DNA from: Bacteroidota bacterium
GTDB taxonomy: Bacteria > Bacteroidota > Bacteroidia > Bacteroidales > SZUA-534
Reading direction: 5' to 3'
DNA length: 5,929 nt
Assembly: GCA_020047835.1 (NCBI GenBank)
Contig: JAIFNJ010000009.1
Location: 1 to 5,929, forward strand
Shown here: positions 1 through 5,929 of the stretch, piece after piece
How positions within the stretch are numbered: position 1 is the first letter of the stretch
How the letters are laid out: each line of letters starts with the position of its first letter
Program-made: the position numbers and the translations under genes
Notes under the pieces: generated by a model
The model's input: the letters and a program-made list of their open reading frames with translations, nothing else
What the model was told of the DNA's origin: nothing
Databases searched by the model: none

Positions 1-1751
1 AAAATGCTTTTACCATTGCACTAATACTTGGAATTGGATTTACATTGATGCAGACGATGTTTACTGACTTCAATTTTTTTTTAATAGGGACTCAGTTAAT
101 GCTTTTAACCTTTGTGGTTTTTTCAATTATAAGCTTTGTAATTTCGGCTAATGCTAAAAATGTCTACCATCATCAGTTAATAGTTCTCGTTTCGGCTCTT
201 TTTATTGACTTAATATGCCGGGTCTTTCTCCCATTCGGCATTAAAGGATTTGGTTTGCTTGATATTCAACTATCAACTCTTTTTATGGTTGGATTCTTTG
301 TAATCATACTTTCCATTTTTATCACTCGTTTTAATAAAGCGAAAGTTGAGATTTTGGATATGAAAATAAACCTGGAACATTTAGTGGATAAACGAACGTT
401 TCAATTAAATAGTCAGAAAGAAGAACTAAAAACACAGCATGAAGAACTTTTACAACAAAAAGAAATACTGCAATCGCAACGGGAAGAACTGCGTGCACAA
501 AAAGAATTATTGGAGATAAAAAATTTGGAATTAGCAAAATTATCAATGGTTGCTAGTAAAACGGATAATTTAATATACATTTTTAATCCTGATGGGGAAT
601 TGGATTGGTTCAATGCATCTTTCAGTTTAATTTTAGGATTAACAACTGAAGAATACAAAAGAGGAAAGCCATTAAATATTGTGGATATAAGCACTAACAA
701 AAACATACGTCACGTGCTTAACACCTGTATTCGCGAGAAGATTGTGGTTTCGTATGAATCAACGGTGATTGACGAGAATAAAAACACCAAATGGTTTCAT
801 ACAACCCTTACCCCAATTATCGATGATCGGGATCAGATTACTCATTTGATTGCAATTGATACAAATATTACCCGATTAAAACAATTTGAAGATGAATTGG
901 AGCGGCAGAGTAAAGATGCTGATCATCAAAAAAATCTTGCTATAAAACGAAAAGAAGAATTGGAAGAGCGCCAAATTGAAATTTTTGATAGCATTCGCTA
1001 TGCCAAGAGGATTCAAACCGCGATAATGCCAAAAGTGAAGCAAATTCAGCGTGATTTTCAAGATAGTTTTGTGCTCTTTTTGCCAAAAGATATTGTTAGT
1101 GGCGATTTTTATTGGTATCACCGAATTGGTAATAAGTACTTTATGGCCGCCGTTGATTGTACCGGGCATGGAGTGCCAGGAGCGTTTATGTCCATCATTG
1201 GTAATTATTTGTTAAATTCCATCGTAATTCATAATCAGATATGTGATCCCGCTGAAATTTTAAAACAACTCAATCGCAAAATAAAAATAGCCTTGAAATC
1301 TGATAATCGCACACAAACATCAGATGGAATGGATATTGCATTAGTAGTTATTGATAAGAATGAAAAAACCTTAGAATTTGCTAGCGCACTTCGACCCATG
1401 TATTTATTTTCAAACGATACTTTTACTGAAGTAAAAGGCGATAAAACACCTATTACAAGCAGTATTTCTGGAACATCAATAACTACTTTTACCAATCAGA
1501 AATTTGATTTTAACGAGGGTGACATGTTCTATATCTTTTCAGATGGAATTATTGACCAGTTTGGTGGAGATGGGGGTAAAAAATACTTAACCAAACGATT
1601 TAAGCAATTATTATTCGAAATTAGCCCAATGCCAATGAAAGAGCAAAAGGACATTATTAAGCATGCTTTTGATGAATGGCGCGGCGATTATGAGCAAGTT
1701 GATGATATTTTAGTAATGGGAATCCGATATGTTGAAGAAACACGATTTTAA
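1..1751 (+). CDS. Membrane-anchored PAS / SpoIIE-type PP2C serine phosphatase, 5' partial
   Basis: Predicted sensor phosphatase that removes phosphate from Ser/Thr residues of a partner protein, as in SpoIIE/RsbU partner-switching systems; the partner is not in the window. The frame is open from base 3 and no true start is visible. The TTG at 45 is only the first start-like codon and lies inside a hydrophobic stretch, so the N-terminus is missing. Numbering from that TTG: transmembrane segments at about 12-33, 43-62 and 76-96 (plus a partial one before residue 1), coiled coil 97-165 with exact heptads, PAS domain about 168-278, second coil 280-310, then the joint SIRYAKRIQTAIMP (316-329) and the catalytic domain to the end. 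Metal-site motifs are intact: GDF (Asp354), DCTGHG (Asp371), DGMD (427-430), SDG (Asp500) and DD (553-554). It is therefore probably active. It converges on the DUF4924 gene. Family assignment is firm; ligand and target are unknown. Confidence 0.93.
   Translation, partial: NAFTIALILGIGFTLMQTMFTDFNFFLIGTQLMLLTFVVFSIISFVISANAKNVYHHQLIVLVSALFIDLICRVFLPFGIKGFGLLDIQLSTLFMVGFFVIILSIFITRFNKAKVEILDMKINLEHLVDKRTFQLNSQKEELKTQHEELLQQKEILQSQREELRAQKELLEIKNLELAKLSMVASKTDNLIYIFNPDGELDWFNASFSLILGLTTEEYKRGKPLNIVDISTNKNIRHVLNTCIREKIVVSYESTVIDENKNTKWFHTTLTPIIDDRDQITHLIAIDTNITRLKQFEDELERQSKDADHQKNLAIKRKEELEERQIEIFDSIRYAKRIQTAIMPKVKQIQRDFQDSFVLFLPKDIVSGDFYWYHRIGNKYFMAAVDCTGHGVPGAFMSIIGNYLLNSIVIHNQICDPAEILKQLNRKIKIALKSDNRTQTSDGMDIALVVIDKNEKTLEFASALRPMYLFSNDTFTEVKGDKTPITSSISGTSITTFTNQKFDFNEGDMFYIFSDGIIDQFGGDGGKKYLTKRFKQLLFEISPMPMKEQKDIIKHAFDEWRGDYEQVDDILVMGIRYVEETRF
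414..518 (+). repeat. Five in-register 21-nt units encoding a heptad coil
   Basis: Inside the phosphatase gene, five consecutive heptads follow the pattern Q-[KHR]-E-[EIL]-L-x-x with exact seven-residue spacing (QKEEL, QHEEL, QKEIL, QREEL, QKELL). Leu recurs at the last position of each five-residue core. At the DNA level the units are degenerate, so this is an old protein repeat rather than a fresh tandem duplication. It should form a parallel coiled coil linking the last membrane helix to the PAS domain, probably a signalling helix that sets the dimer register. Confidence 0.8.
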
Positions 1752-1774
1752 TTGAATGGTTTGACTATTCAATT
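1750..1774 (+). terminator. Candidate weak terminator between convergent genes
   Basis: A perfect 8-bp inverted repeat (AATTGAAT at 1750-1757, ATTCAATT at 1767-1774) with a 9-nt loop is followed by a T run at 1773-1777 on the + strand. It begins within the phosphatase stop codon and extends into the last codons of the opposing DUF4924 gene. Only one G-C pair occurs in the stem, so it is weak as an intrinsic terminator. The opposite strand lacks a T run after the stem. Confidence 0.4.
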
Positions 1775-2307
1775 TTTAGTGCTCCCTTTTCATAGTTACT
1801 GAAGTTTACCGATAAAGTAGAAAGCAAGCCTGCAAAATTCGAGATAGAATCAATGGTTCCATCTGATATAGTTTCTTTTTTTAATTTCAAAACAAAAACC
1901 CCGTAAATAGCATCAATCATTAGTTGTATTTCATTATTAGTTTCAGGATACTTTTGTTTCAATTGCGATAAGGCAAGTTGACATTTTTTGTAAGTGCGCT
2001 GATAGTCGCTATAATCTTTATTTTGAAGCAGATAACAATGAAAATCATATACTTCGTGAAGTAAGTTCTTTAAAAAGTTGAGATGACCGCTATTTTGAAG
2101 CTTCTCTTCTTCCATTAAATTCGATAAACCAAAATACCAGTCCCTAATTTCAGTAGTTGTAATTGATTTGGAATTGTACTGCAAAACTAATTGGTTTTCA
2201 ATTAATTCAGGTTTAAATTGGCAAGCACGCAACAAGTCCTCCACTTGATACATGTATAAAAAATATTCACTAATGTTTGTTTTTCGTTTTTCTTTGGCAA
2301 TTAGCAT
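1765..2307 (-). CDS. DUF4924 family protein
   Basis: A 180-residue predicted cytoplasmic, mostly helical protein with no signal peptide or membrane segment. I recognise it as DUF4924, a Bacteroidota family of unknown function, from the opening IAKEKRKTNISEY (3-15), the YMYQVEDLLRA block (18-28), EIRDWY (53-58), the GH pair (74-75) and the segment IYGVFVLKLKKETIS (134-148). Length matches what I recall of the family. The ATG start at 2307 places the conserved first block right at the N-terminus. It lies 50 bp downstream of the secreted TPM gene on the same strand, and no convincing Bacteroidota-type promoter (TAnnTTTG) is visible in that gap, so read-through from the TPM genes is plausible. 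The 3' end converges on the phosphatase gene. The call to the family is fairly sure; no function can be given. Confidence 0.85.
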   Translation of the reverse strand: MLIAKEKRKTNISEYFLYMYQVEDLLRACQFKPELIENQLVLQYNSKSITTTEIRDWYFGLSNLMEEEKLQNSGHLNFLKNLLHEVYDFHCYLLQNKDYSDYQRTYKKCQLALSQLKQKYPETNNEIQLMIDAIYGVFVLKLKKETISDGTIDSISNFAGLLSTLSVNFSNYEKGALKIE

Positions 2308-2357
2308 TGTTGCAATTTAATTGGATTCAGTTTTATTGAATGCTTTATATTTTTAAT

Positions 2358-3146
2358 TTACCAGCTTCCGCTGGCACCGCCGCCTCCAAAGCTTCCGCCA
2401 CCAAAACCACCAAAACTACCCGAACCCGATGAAAAATCACCAAAACCAGAACCTCTGTGCGATCCGCTCCCTAACATAAAAAGAGCCGCCCATAAAGGCA
2501 AATTGCTTTTAGTACCAGCATTATAATGCCTTCCAGCTCTCGATTTTCCAATAAGTGAAAATACCGTGATTAAGAAAATGATTAAAATAAATACGGCGCC
2601 ACCAATATTCTCCGATTTCTTTATTTGGGATTCATAATTGGCAGCTGTAAATTCCCCTTTTGTGAGTGAGATGCAAACATCAATAGCTTTATTAAATCCG
2701 TTATAAATATTTCCATTTTTGAATTCCGGAATCATTTCATTTTCGATAATCTGATTAGCAATGGCATCTGGAATTAGGGGCTCTATTCCGTACCCAGTTT
2801 GGATAGTTATTCGTCCAGGTTCGCTGTTTTTTGGTTTGAAAACTATTACTATTCCATTGTCAAATCCTTTAGATCCTATTCCCCATGATTGCCCCAGCCG
2901 TTGTGCAAAATCACCCACATCATAGCCTTGCAGATCTGGAGTTGTGTAGATTAAAATCTGGGTTGAAGTTTCTTTGCTAAACTGATGAAGTTTTTCTTTT
3001 AGTTGAGCTATTTCTTGTTCTGTAAATACACCGGCTTGATCGACCACTAATTGCTCTTTAGCTGGTTTTGAAAAAATATCAGTTTGAGCTGACACCAATG
3101 TTGAACTGAATAATGCAATGATTAGTAGTAAAAGTAACTTTTTCAT
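2358..3146 (-). CDS. Secreted, membrane-anchored TPM-domain protein (YgcG-like) with Gly/Ser-rich tail
   Basis: A 262-residue exported protein. The start is taken as the ATG at 3146, which gives a clean signal peptide MKKLLLLLIIALFSSTLVSA with likely cleavage before Gln21. The longer reading from 3206 would bury that signal peptide and overlap the upstream gene. The TPM domain spans about 30-162 and includes VVDQAGVFT (34-42), STQILIYTTP (61-70), NGIVIVF (97-103) and TIQTGYGIEPLIPD (114-127). A transmembrane helix follows at about 181-200, then a second hydrophobic patch (216-226). The tail from 227 is rich in Gly, Ser and Phe and ends GGGGASGSW, the usual ending of this family. The TPM domain should lie in the periplasm. 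Biochemical function is unsettled: the related Psb32/TLP18.3 group is linked to photosystem repair and phosphatase activity, but this cannot be transferred here. It follows the soluble TPM gene by 25 bp, so the two are almost certainly co-transcribed. Confidence 0.9.
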   Translation of the reverse strand: MKKLLLLLIIALFSSTLVSAQTDIFSKPAKEQLVVDQAGVFTEQEIAQLKEKLHQFSKETSTQILIYTTPDLQGYDVGDFAQRLGQSWGIGSKGFDNGIVIVFKPKNSEPGRITIQTGYGIEPLIPDAIANQIIENEMIPEFKNGNIYNGFNKAIDVCISLTKGEFTAANYESQIKKSENIGGAVFILIIFLITVFSLIGKSRAGRHYNAGTKSNLPLWAALFMLGSGSHRGSGFGDFSSGSGSFGGFGGGSFGGGGASGSW

Positions 3147-3171
3147 AATTATATTTTGAGTGAGGTTGGCA

Positions 3172-3609
3172 TTATTTACCGTACGATATCTCGTCGGATA
3201 ATTCATTTACATCATGAGTCTGATAAGGGAAATGAAGTTTAAGTTGTTCACCGGCCATTAATATTCCTTTTTCCAAACCTTCCGAAATCTTTCCTTCTTT
3301 AAACAATAAGGACATGGTTTCTTTAATCGAATTCCAAAAATCTGTGGGAACTTTTTGGTTAATTCCAATATCACCCAAAATAGCAAATTTTTTATCTTCA
3401 ATGGTTAGGTAAAACAAAACTCCGTTCCTAGCTTCAGTTTTATGCATGTGCAATTGGCTAAAAATAAAAGCGGCACGATCTAAAACATCGGTTTTGCAAT
3501 GTGTTTCAACATGTAACCTTATTTCTCCGGAGGTATTCAATTCCGCTGCTATTATAGCGTTGGAGATTCTTGTTTTATCATCGGGTGTAAAAAATTCGCT
3601 CGGTTTCAC
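3172..3609 (-). CDS. Short soluble TPM-domain protein
   Basis: A 145-residue protein made of little more than a TPM domain, with no signal peptide or membrane helix, so probably cytoplasmic or on the inner face of the membrane. Conserved blocks are EFFTPDDKTRI near the start, TSGEIRLHVE (27-36 approximately), NGVLFYLTIEDKKFAILGDIGIN (62-84) and a helical end with LLFKEGKISEGLEKGI. These line up with TSTQILIYTTP, NGIVIVF and the TGYGIEP region of its downstream neighbour, so the two genes are distant paralogues. The start is a GTG at 3609: no in-frame ATG was found just upstream and the next Met (residue 54) lies inside the domain. The leader is A-rich with no Shine-Dalgarno sequence. It sits between lemA and the secreted TPM gene, the standard order of this trio in Bacteroidota. 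The exact role is unknown. Confidence 0.88.
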   Translation of the reverse strand: MKPSEFFTPDDKTRISNAIIAAELNTSGEIRLHVETHCKTDVLDRAAFIFSQLHMHKTEARNGVLFYLTIEDKKFAILGDIGINQKVPTDFWNSIKETMSLLFKEGKISEGLEKGILMAGEQLKLHFPYQTHDVNELSDEISYGK

Positions 3610-3663
3610 TTTATTGTGTTTTAATTGAAATATGAAATGATTGATAGAATTTTGAAAATATTT

Positions 3664-3701
3664 TAACCCGTAATCCCTTAAATATAAAAGATTACGGGTT
3701 A
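3664..3701 (-). terminator. Perfect inverted repeat just downstream of lemA; possible terminator or mRNA-stabilising hairpin
   Basis: TAACCCGTAATC (3664-3675) and its exact reverse complement (3690-3701) form a 12-bp stem around a 14-nt AT-rich loop. It begins 11 nt after the lemA stop codon. Read on the - strand it is followed by AAATATTTTC, a poor U tract; read on + it is followed by TTTT, yet no + gene precedes it. It could partly stop lemA transcripts, or protect the lemA 3' end while letting RNA polymerase continue into the TPM genes. Orientation and activity are inferred. Confidence 0.55.
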
Positions 3702-3712
3702 TTTTGCAAGTA

Positions 3713-4312
3713 TTAGAATTTTACTTCAGGAGCTTTTTCAGAACCTTCCAACGATTTAAAATAGTCTCTCTTTTCGAAGCCAAAAACGGCAGCATAAAGA
3801 TTTTTAGGGAACATGCGGATGAATGCATTATAGGCTTGTACCGATTCGTTGAAGTTTCTTCGTTCAACAGTTATCCGATTTTCTGTTCCTTCAAGTTGAG
3901 CTTGTAAATCCCTGAAATTTTGATTTGCCTTTAAATCGGGATAGTTTTCCACCACCACCATTAAGCGTCCTAATGCAGAGCTTAAGCCATCTTGAGCCGA
4001 TTGAAATTCTTGCAACGATTGTGCATCCAATTTTTCCGGGTTGATGTTTACGCTGGTTGCTTTTGCACGTGCCTCAACAATTTCTGTAAAGGTTTGGTTT
4101 TCGTGGGCAGCATACCCTTTTACTGTGCTTACCAAATTTGGGATAAGGTCGGCACGTCGCTGGTAAACGTTTTCAACCTGGCTCCAGTTGCCTGTAATTT
4201 GCTCATCCATGGTAGCCATTTTATTGTAGCTGTTTTTTATTCCTGAAAAAAGGAATAGTACTGCTAAAACAATAACCCCAATAATTATCCATTTTTTTTG
4301 TTGTTGTGTCAT
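3713..4312 (-). CDS. lemA: LemA family protein
   Basis: A 199-residue membrane-anchored LemA protein, typical family length. One N-terminal transmembrane helix (about 8-23, WIIIGVIVLAVLFLFS) follows a short Gln/Lys-rich tail, and the rest forms a helical bundle expected outside the cytoplasmic membrane. Family hallmarks are present: NWSQVENVYQRRADLIPNLV (42-61), ENYPDLKANQNF (122-133), the Arg/Asn-rich block RNFNESVQAYN (152-162) and FGFEKRDYF (177-185) near the C-terminus. The ATG at 4312 gives the expected short cytoplasmic tail before the helix. LemA function is poorly defined; members are known from Listeria antigen work and often sit beside TPM or peptidase genes. Here two TPM genes follow, which supports a shared envelope complex, though only by gene order. 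The 124-bp upstream gap holds the transporter terminator, so this gene probably starts a new transcript. Confidence 0.95.
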   Translation of the reverse strand: MTQQQKKWIIIGVIVLAVLFLFSGIKNSYNKMATMDEQITGNWSQVENVYQRRADLIPNLVSTVKGYAAHENQTFTEIVEARAKATSVNINPEKLDAQSLQEFQSAQDGLSSALGRLMVVVENYPDLKANQNFRDLQAQLEGTENRITVERRNFNESVQAYNAFIRMFPKNLYAAVFGFEKRDYFKSLEGSEKAPEVKF

Positions 4313-4355
4313 GTTTGTAAATTTTTAAATTTCTAGTTTGTGACGGATTAACTAT

Positions 4356-4363
4356 CAAATATG
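4356..4363 (-). promoter_or_regulatory. Weak candidate -7 element of a lemA promoter
   Basis: On the - strand this octamer reads CATATTTG, one mismatch from the Bacteroidota -7 consensus TAnnTTTG. It lies about 44 bp upstream of the lemA ATG and downstream of the transporter terminator, where a promoter is needed. I see no well-spaced TTG-type -33 element, so the call rests mainly on position. Confidence 0.25.
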
Positions 4364-4384
4364 ATACAAATTTTAAAAAAGAAA

Positions 4385-4431
4385 TATAAATAAAAAATGG
4401 CTGTCACTGTGGCAGCCATTTTTTATTTATA
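4385..4431 (-). terminator. Strong rho-independent terminator of the peptide transporter gene
   Basis: A perfect 19-bp inverted repeat (arms 4385-4403 and 4413-4431) with a 9-nt loop starts 5 nt after the transporter stop codon. The core is ATGGCTG/CAGCCAT, flanked by A6 on one side and T6 on the other, so either strand presents a stem followed by a T-rich tract. It should act on the transporter transcript and could also block transcription running the other way. Adjacent genes share this direction, so it isolates the transporter from lemA. Confidence 0.88.
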
Positions 4432-4436
4432 CTTTT

Positions 4437-5929
4437 TTATTTGGCAACCCGCTCAAGCCATTTGACCATTGCGAGCATTACTAACATTGAAAGCATACAA
4501 ACAACAGCAAATACTCCCCAAGTTATAGAGATAGATATATTGTCATACATCATTGCACCTAAAAACAGTGAGAAATTACCTACAGCTGTTGCCGTTAACC
4601 AACCACCTTGCATTAAACCTTGCATATGCGCCGGGGCAACTTTTGAAACGAATGAAATACCTAGTGGTGAAATAAATAATTCTGCAACAGTCAATATAAA
4701 GTAAGTTGTGAATAATAACCAAGGTGTTACTTTTAATGAAGCATCAAGTCCACCTTGGGCAGTTAATTCACTAAATAAAGGTAAGCCGATAGATCCCAAA
4801 GCCATAACAACAAATGCTGATGCTGCTATACCCATACCTATACCTATTTTTTTAGGTGTTGATGGAACAATTCCTCTCTTTTCTAAAAAGTTAAAAATGA
4901 ATATTATAAGAGGGGTAAGAAATACAACCAAGAAAGGATTAACTGATTGGAATATTTCTGCTGATCCAAAAATACCCCCTAAATGAGTATAATCTTTTGC
5001 AAACATTGTAAGAGTAAGACCATTTTGATGGAATGAGAACCAGAAGAATATTACAATACCAAATACCGCTAATAAAGCATAAATTCTCTGTTTGATTTCC
5101 GTTGCATCTTGTTTTATTTCATCCGCAGTCATGGTCGAAACAGTTTTTACTTTTGCTTTTGGAGATGGCAATGTTTTTTTAGTTACAAGGAAAATAACTA
5201 ATGAAATTGCCATAGCAGCAACTGCTGTTAAAAATGCATAATGAAATCCAGTATTAAAAGCATTTAAATAGCTATTGGCAAAGTCTGCTAAACTAGTTGG
5301 AGCAACTCCATCAGAAACGGTTTTAGCTAATTCCGAAAACTTACCGGCAGCAACTTCTTCAGACATTTTTCCACCAAGGAATTGATGACATAAACCTGGT
5401 AATTCAGCATTATAAGCGTATCCTTGCATCTTCACAAAAGTATTTCTTACCCAGCTTGCTAAAAATGGGGCAAACATTGCTCCAATATTTATAAACATGT
5501 AAAAAATTTGGAACCCAGAATCTCTTTTGGTACGAAATTCATCGTTATCGTACATTTGACCAACAAGTGCTTGTAAATTACCTTTGAACAATCCATTACC
5601 AAATGCAATAACTAATAAAGCTCCTAATGCAATATATTTAGTTGATATAAGGGCTGGCATGGCCATCAAAGAATAACCAACTGACATAATAATAAGCCCG
5701 ACAATAATAGTCCCTTTATAGTTTCTAAGTTTATCGGCAATAATACCACCAACTAAAGCTAAAATATAAATTGAGCCATAAAAAATAGAATATAAAGCAC
5801 CAGCTTCTGTTCCTGTTAAATTAAATTTAGCCATTAAAAACAGAACTAAAATAGCCATCATGGTATAGAAACCAAAACGTTCACCCATATTAGCAAGTGC
5901 GGCCGCAATAAGTCCTTTAGGATGTCCTT
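4437..5929 (-). CDS. POT/PTR2 family proton-coupled peptide transporter (MFS), 5' partial
   Basis: Imports di- or tripeptides with protons across the cytoplasmic membrane. The frame stays open to the window edge: codons before the Met at 5888 read GHPKGLIAAALAN, matching the usual POT start (HPKGL before ERF), so only a few N-terminal residues are probably missing. Numbering from that Met: ERFGFY (3-8) in TM1, GGIIADK (47-53), FGNGLFKGN (96-104) with the TM4 Lys102, the PTR2 signature FYMFINIGA (129-137) in TM5, FHQNG (286-290) in TM7, NPF (317-319) in TM8, and ELFISPLG with Glu403 in TM10. About 12 helices are seen. A charged linker (237-268) joins the two halves and lacks the two extra helices of many bacterial POTs. 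A loop of about 65 residues separates TM5 and TM6. The first Glu of ExxER is replaced by Asn. A terminator follows the stop, so it is probably transcribed apart from lemA. Confidence 0.93.
   Translation of the reverse strand, partial: GHPKGLIAAALANMGERFGFYTMMAILVLFLMAKFNLTGTEAGALYSIFYGSIYILALVGGIIADKLRNYKGTIIVGLIIMSVGYSLMAMPALISTKYIALGALLVIAFGNGLFKGNLQALVGQMYDNDEFRTKRDSGFQIFYMFINIGAMFAPFLASWVRNTFVKMQGYAYNAELPGLCHQFLGGKMSEEVAAGKFSELAKTVSDGVAPTSLADFANSYLNAFNTGFHYAFLTAVAAMAISLVIFLVTKKTLPSPKAKVKTVSTMTADEIKQDATEIKQRIYALLAVFGIVIFFWFSFHQNGLTLTMFAKDYTHLGGIFGSAEIFQSVNPFLVVFLTPLIIFIFNFLEKRGIVPSTPKKIGIGMGIAASAFVVMALGSIGLPLFSELTAQGGLDASLKVTPWLLFTTYFILTVAELFISPLGISFVSKVAPAHMQGLMQGGWLTATAVGNFSLFLGAMMYDNISISITWGVFAVVCMLSMLVMLAMVKWLERVAK

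Noticed and set aside
2320..2345. Short inverted repeat ATTCA/TGAAT between the secreted TPM and DUF4924 genes
   Set aside because: The stem is only 5 bp and AT-rich, has no U tract, and is expected by chance in this composition.
3147..3206. A 20-residue N-terminal extension of the secreted TPM protein starting at 3206
   Set aside because: It would place residues before a textbook signal peptide and overlap the end of the upstream TPM gene. The ATG at 3146 fits better.
3446..4246. Open frames on the + strand opposite the soluble TPM gene and lemA
   Set aside because: They are Cys/Phe-rich readings antiparallel to well-supported genes and show no family motif.
5899..5906. A GC-rich palindrome GCGGCCGC (a rare-cutter site) near the right edge of an AT-rich window, suggesting a cloning junction
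   Set aside because: It lies in frame within the transporter, coding for a run of Ala in TM1 between the conserved HPKGL and ERFGFY blocks, so it is native coding sequence.
1..5929. Search for CRISPR repeats, tRNA or rRNA genes, transposases, phage or defence genes
   Set aside because: Nothing with the needed repeat spacing, cloverleaf or protein motifs was seen, and nearly all of the sequence is accounted for by known gene families.

Overview
This AT-rich window looks like ordinary chromosome from a member of the Bacteroidota. Three things point there. The hypothetical protein matches the Bacteroidota family DUF4924. The PAS-coil-SpoIIE protein carries the 'SIRYAKRIQTAIMP' joint seen in that phylum's phosphatases. 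Gene starts have A/T-rich leaders and no clear Shine-Dalgarno sequence. I cannot name a genus.

Layout: one gene on the + strand (1-1751) faces five genes on the - strand (5929 down to 1765). The + gene is a membrane sensor phosphatase: transmembrane segments, a heptad-repeat coil, a PAS domain, a second coil and a SpoIIE/PP2C catalytic domain. Its reading frame is open to the left edge, so its N-terminus is missing. It converges on a DUF4924 gene with 13 bp between the stop codons and a small AT-rich hairpin over the junction.

Reading along the - strand, a POT/PTR2 proton-coupled peptide transporter comes first; it is cut by the right edge and ends at a strong hairpin terminator (4385-4431). 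After a 124-bp gap come lemA, a short soluble TPM-domain gene, a secreted and membrane-anchored TPM gene with a Gly/Ser tail (YgcG-like), and the DUF4924 gene. LemA plus two TPM proteins is a recurrent module in this phylum; its biochemical role is poorly defined but it is probably associated with the cell envelope. A perfect 12-bp inverted repeat sits just after lemA and may separate its expression from that of the TPM genes.

I found no mobile element, CRISPR array, RNA gene, phage gene or defence system, and no broken gene other than the two cut by the window edges. No clearly undescribed system is visible. The points most worth a second look are the altered ExxER motif and enlarged periplasmic loop of the transporter, the paired TPM genes with the hairpin between them and lemA, and the exact heptad repeat in the phosphatase.
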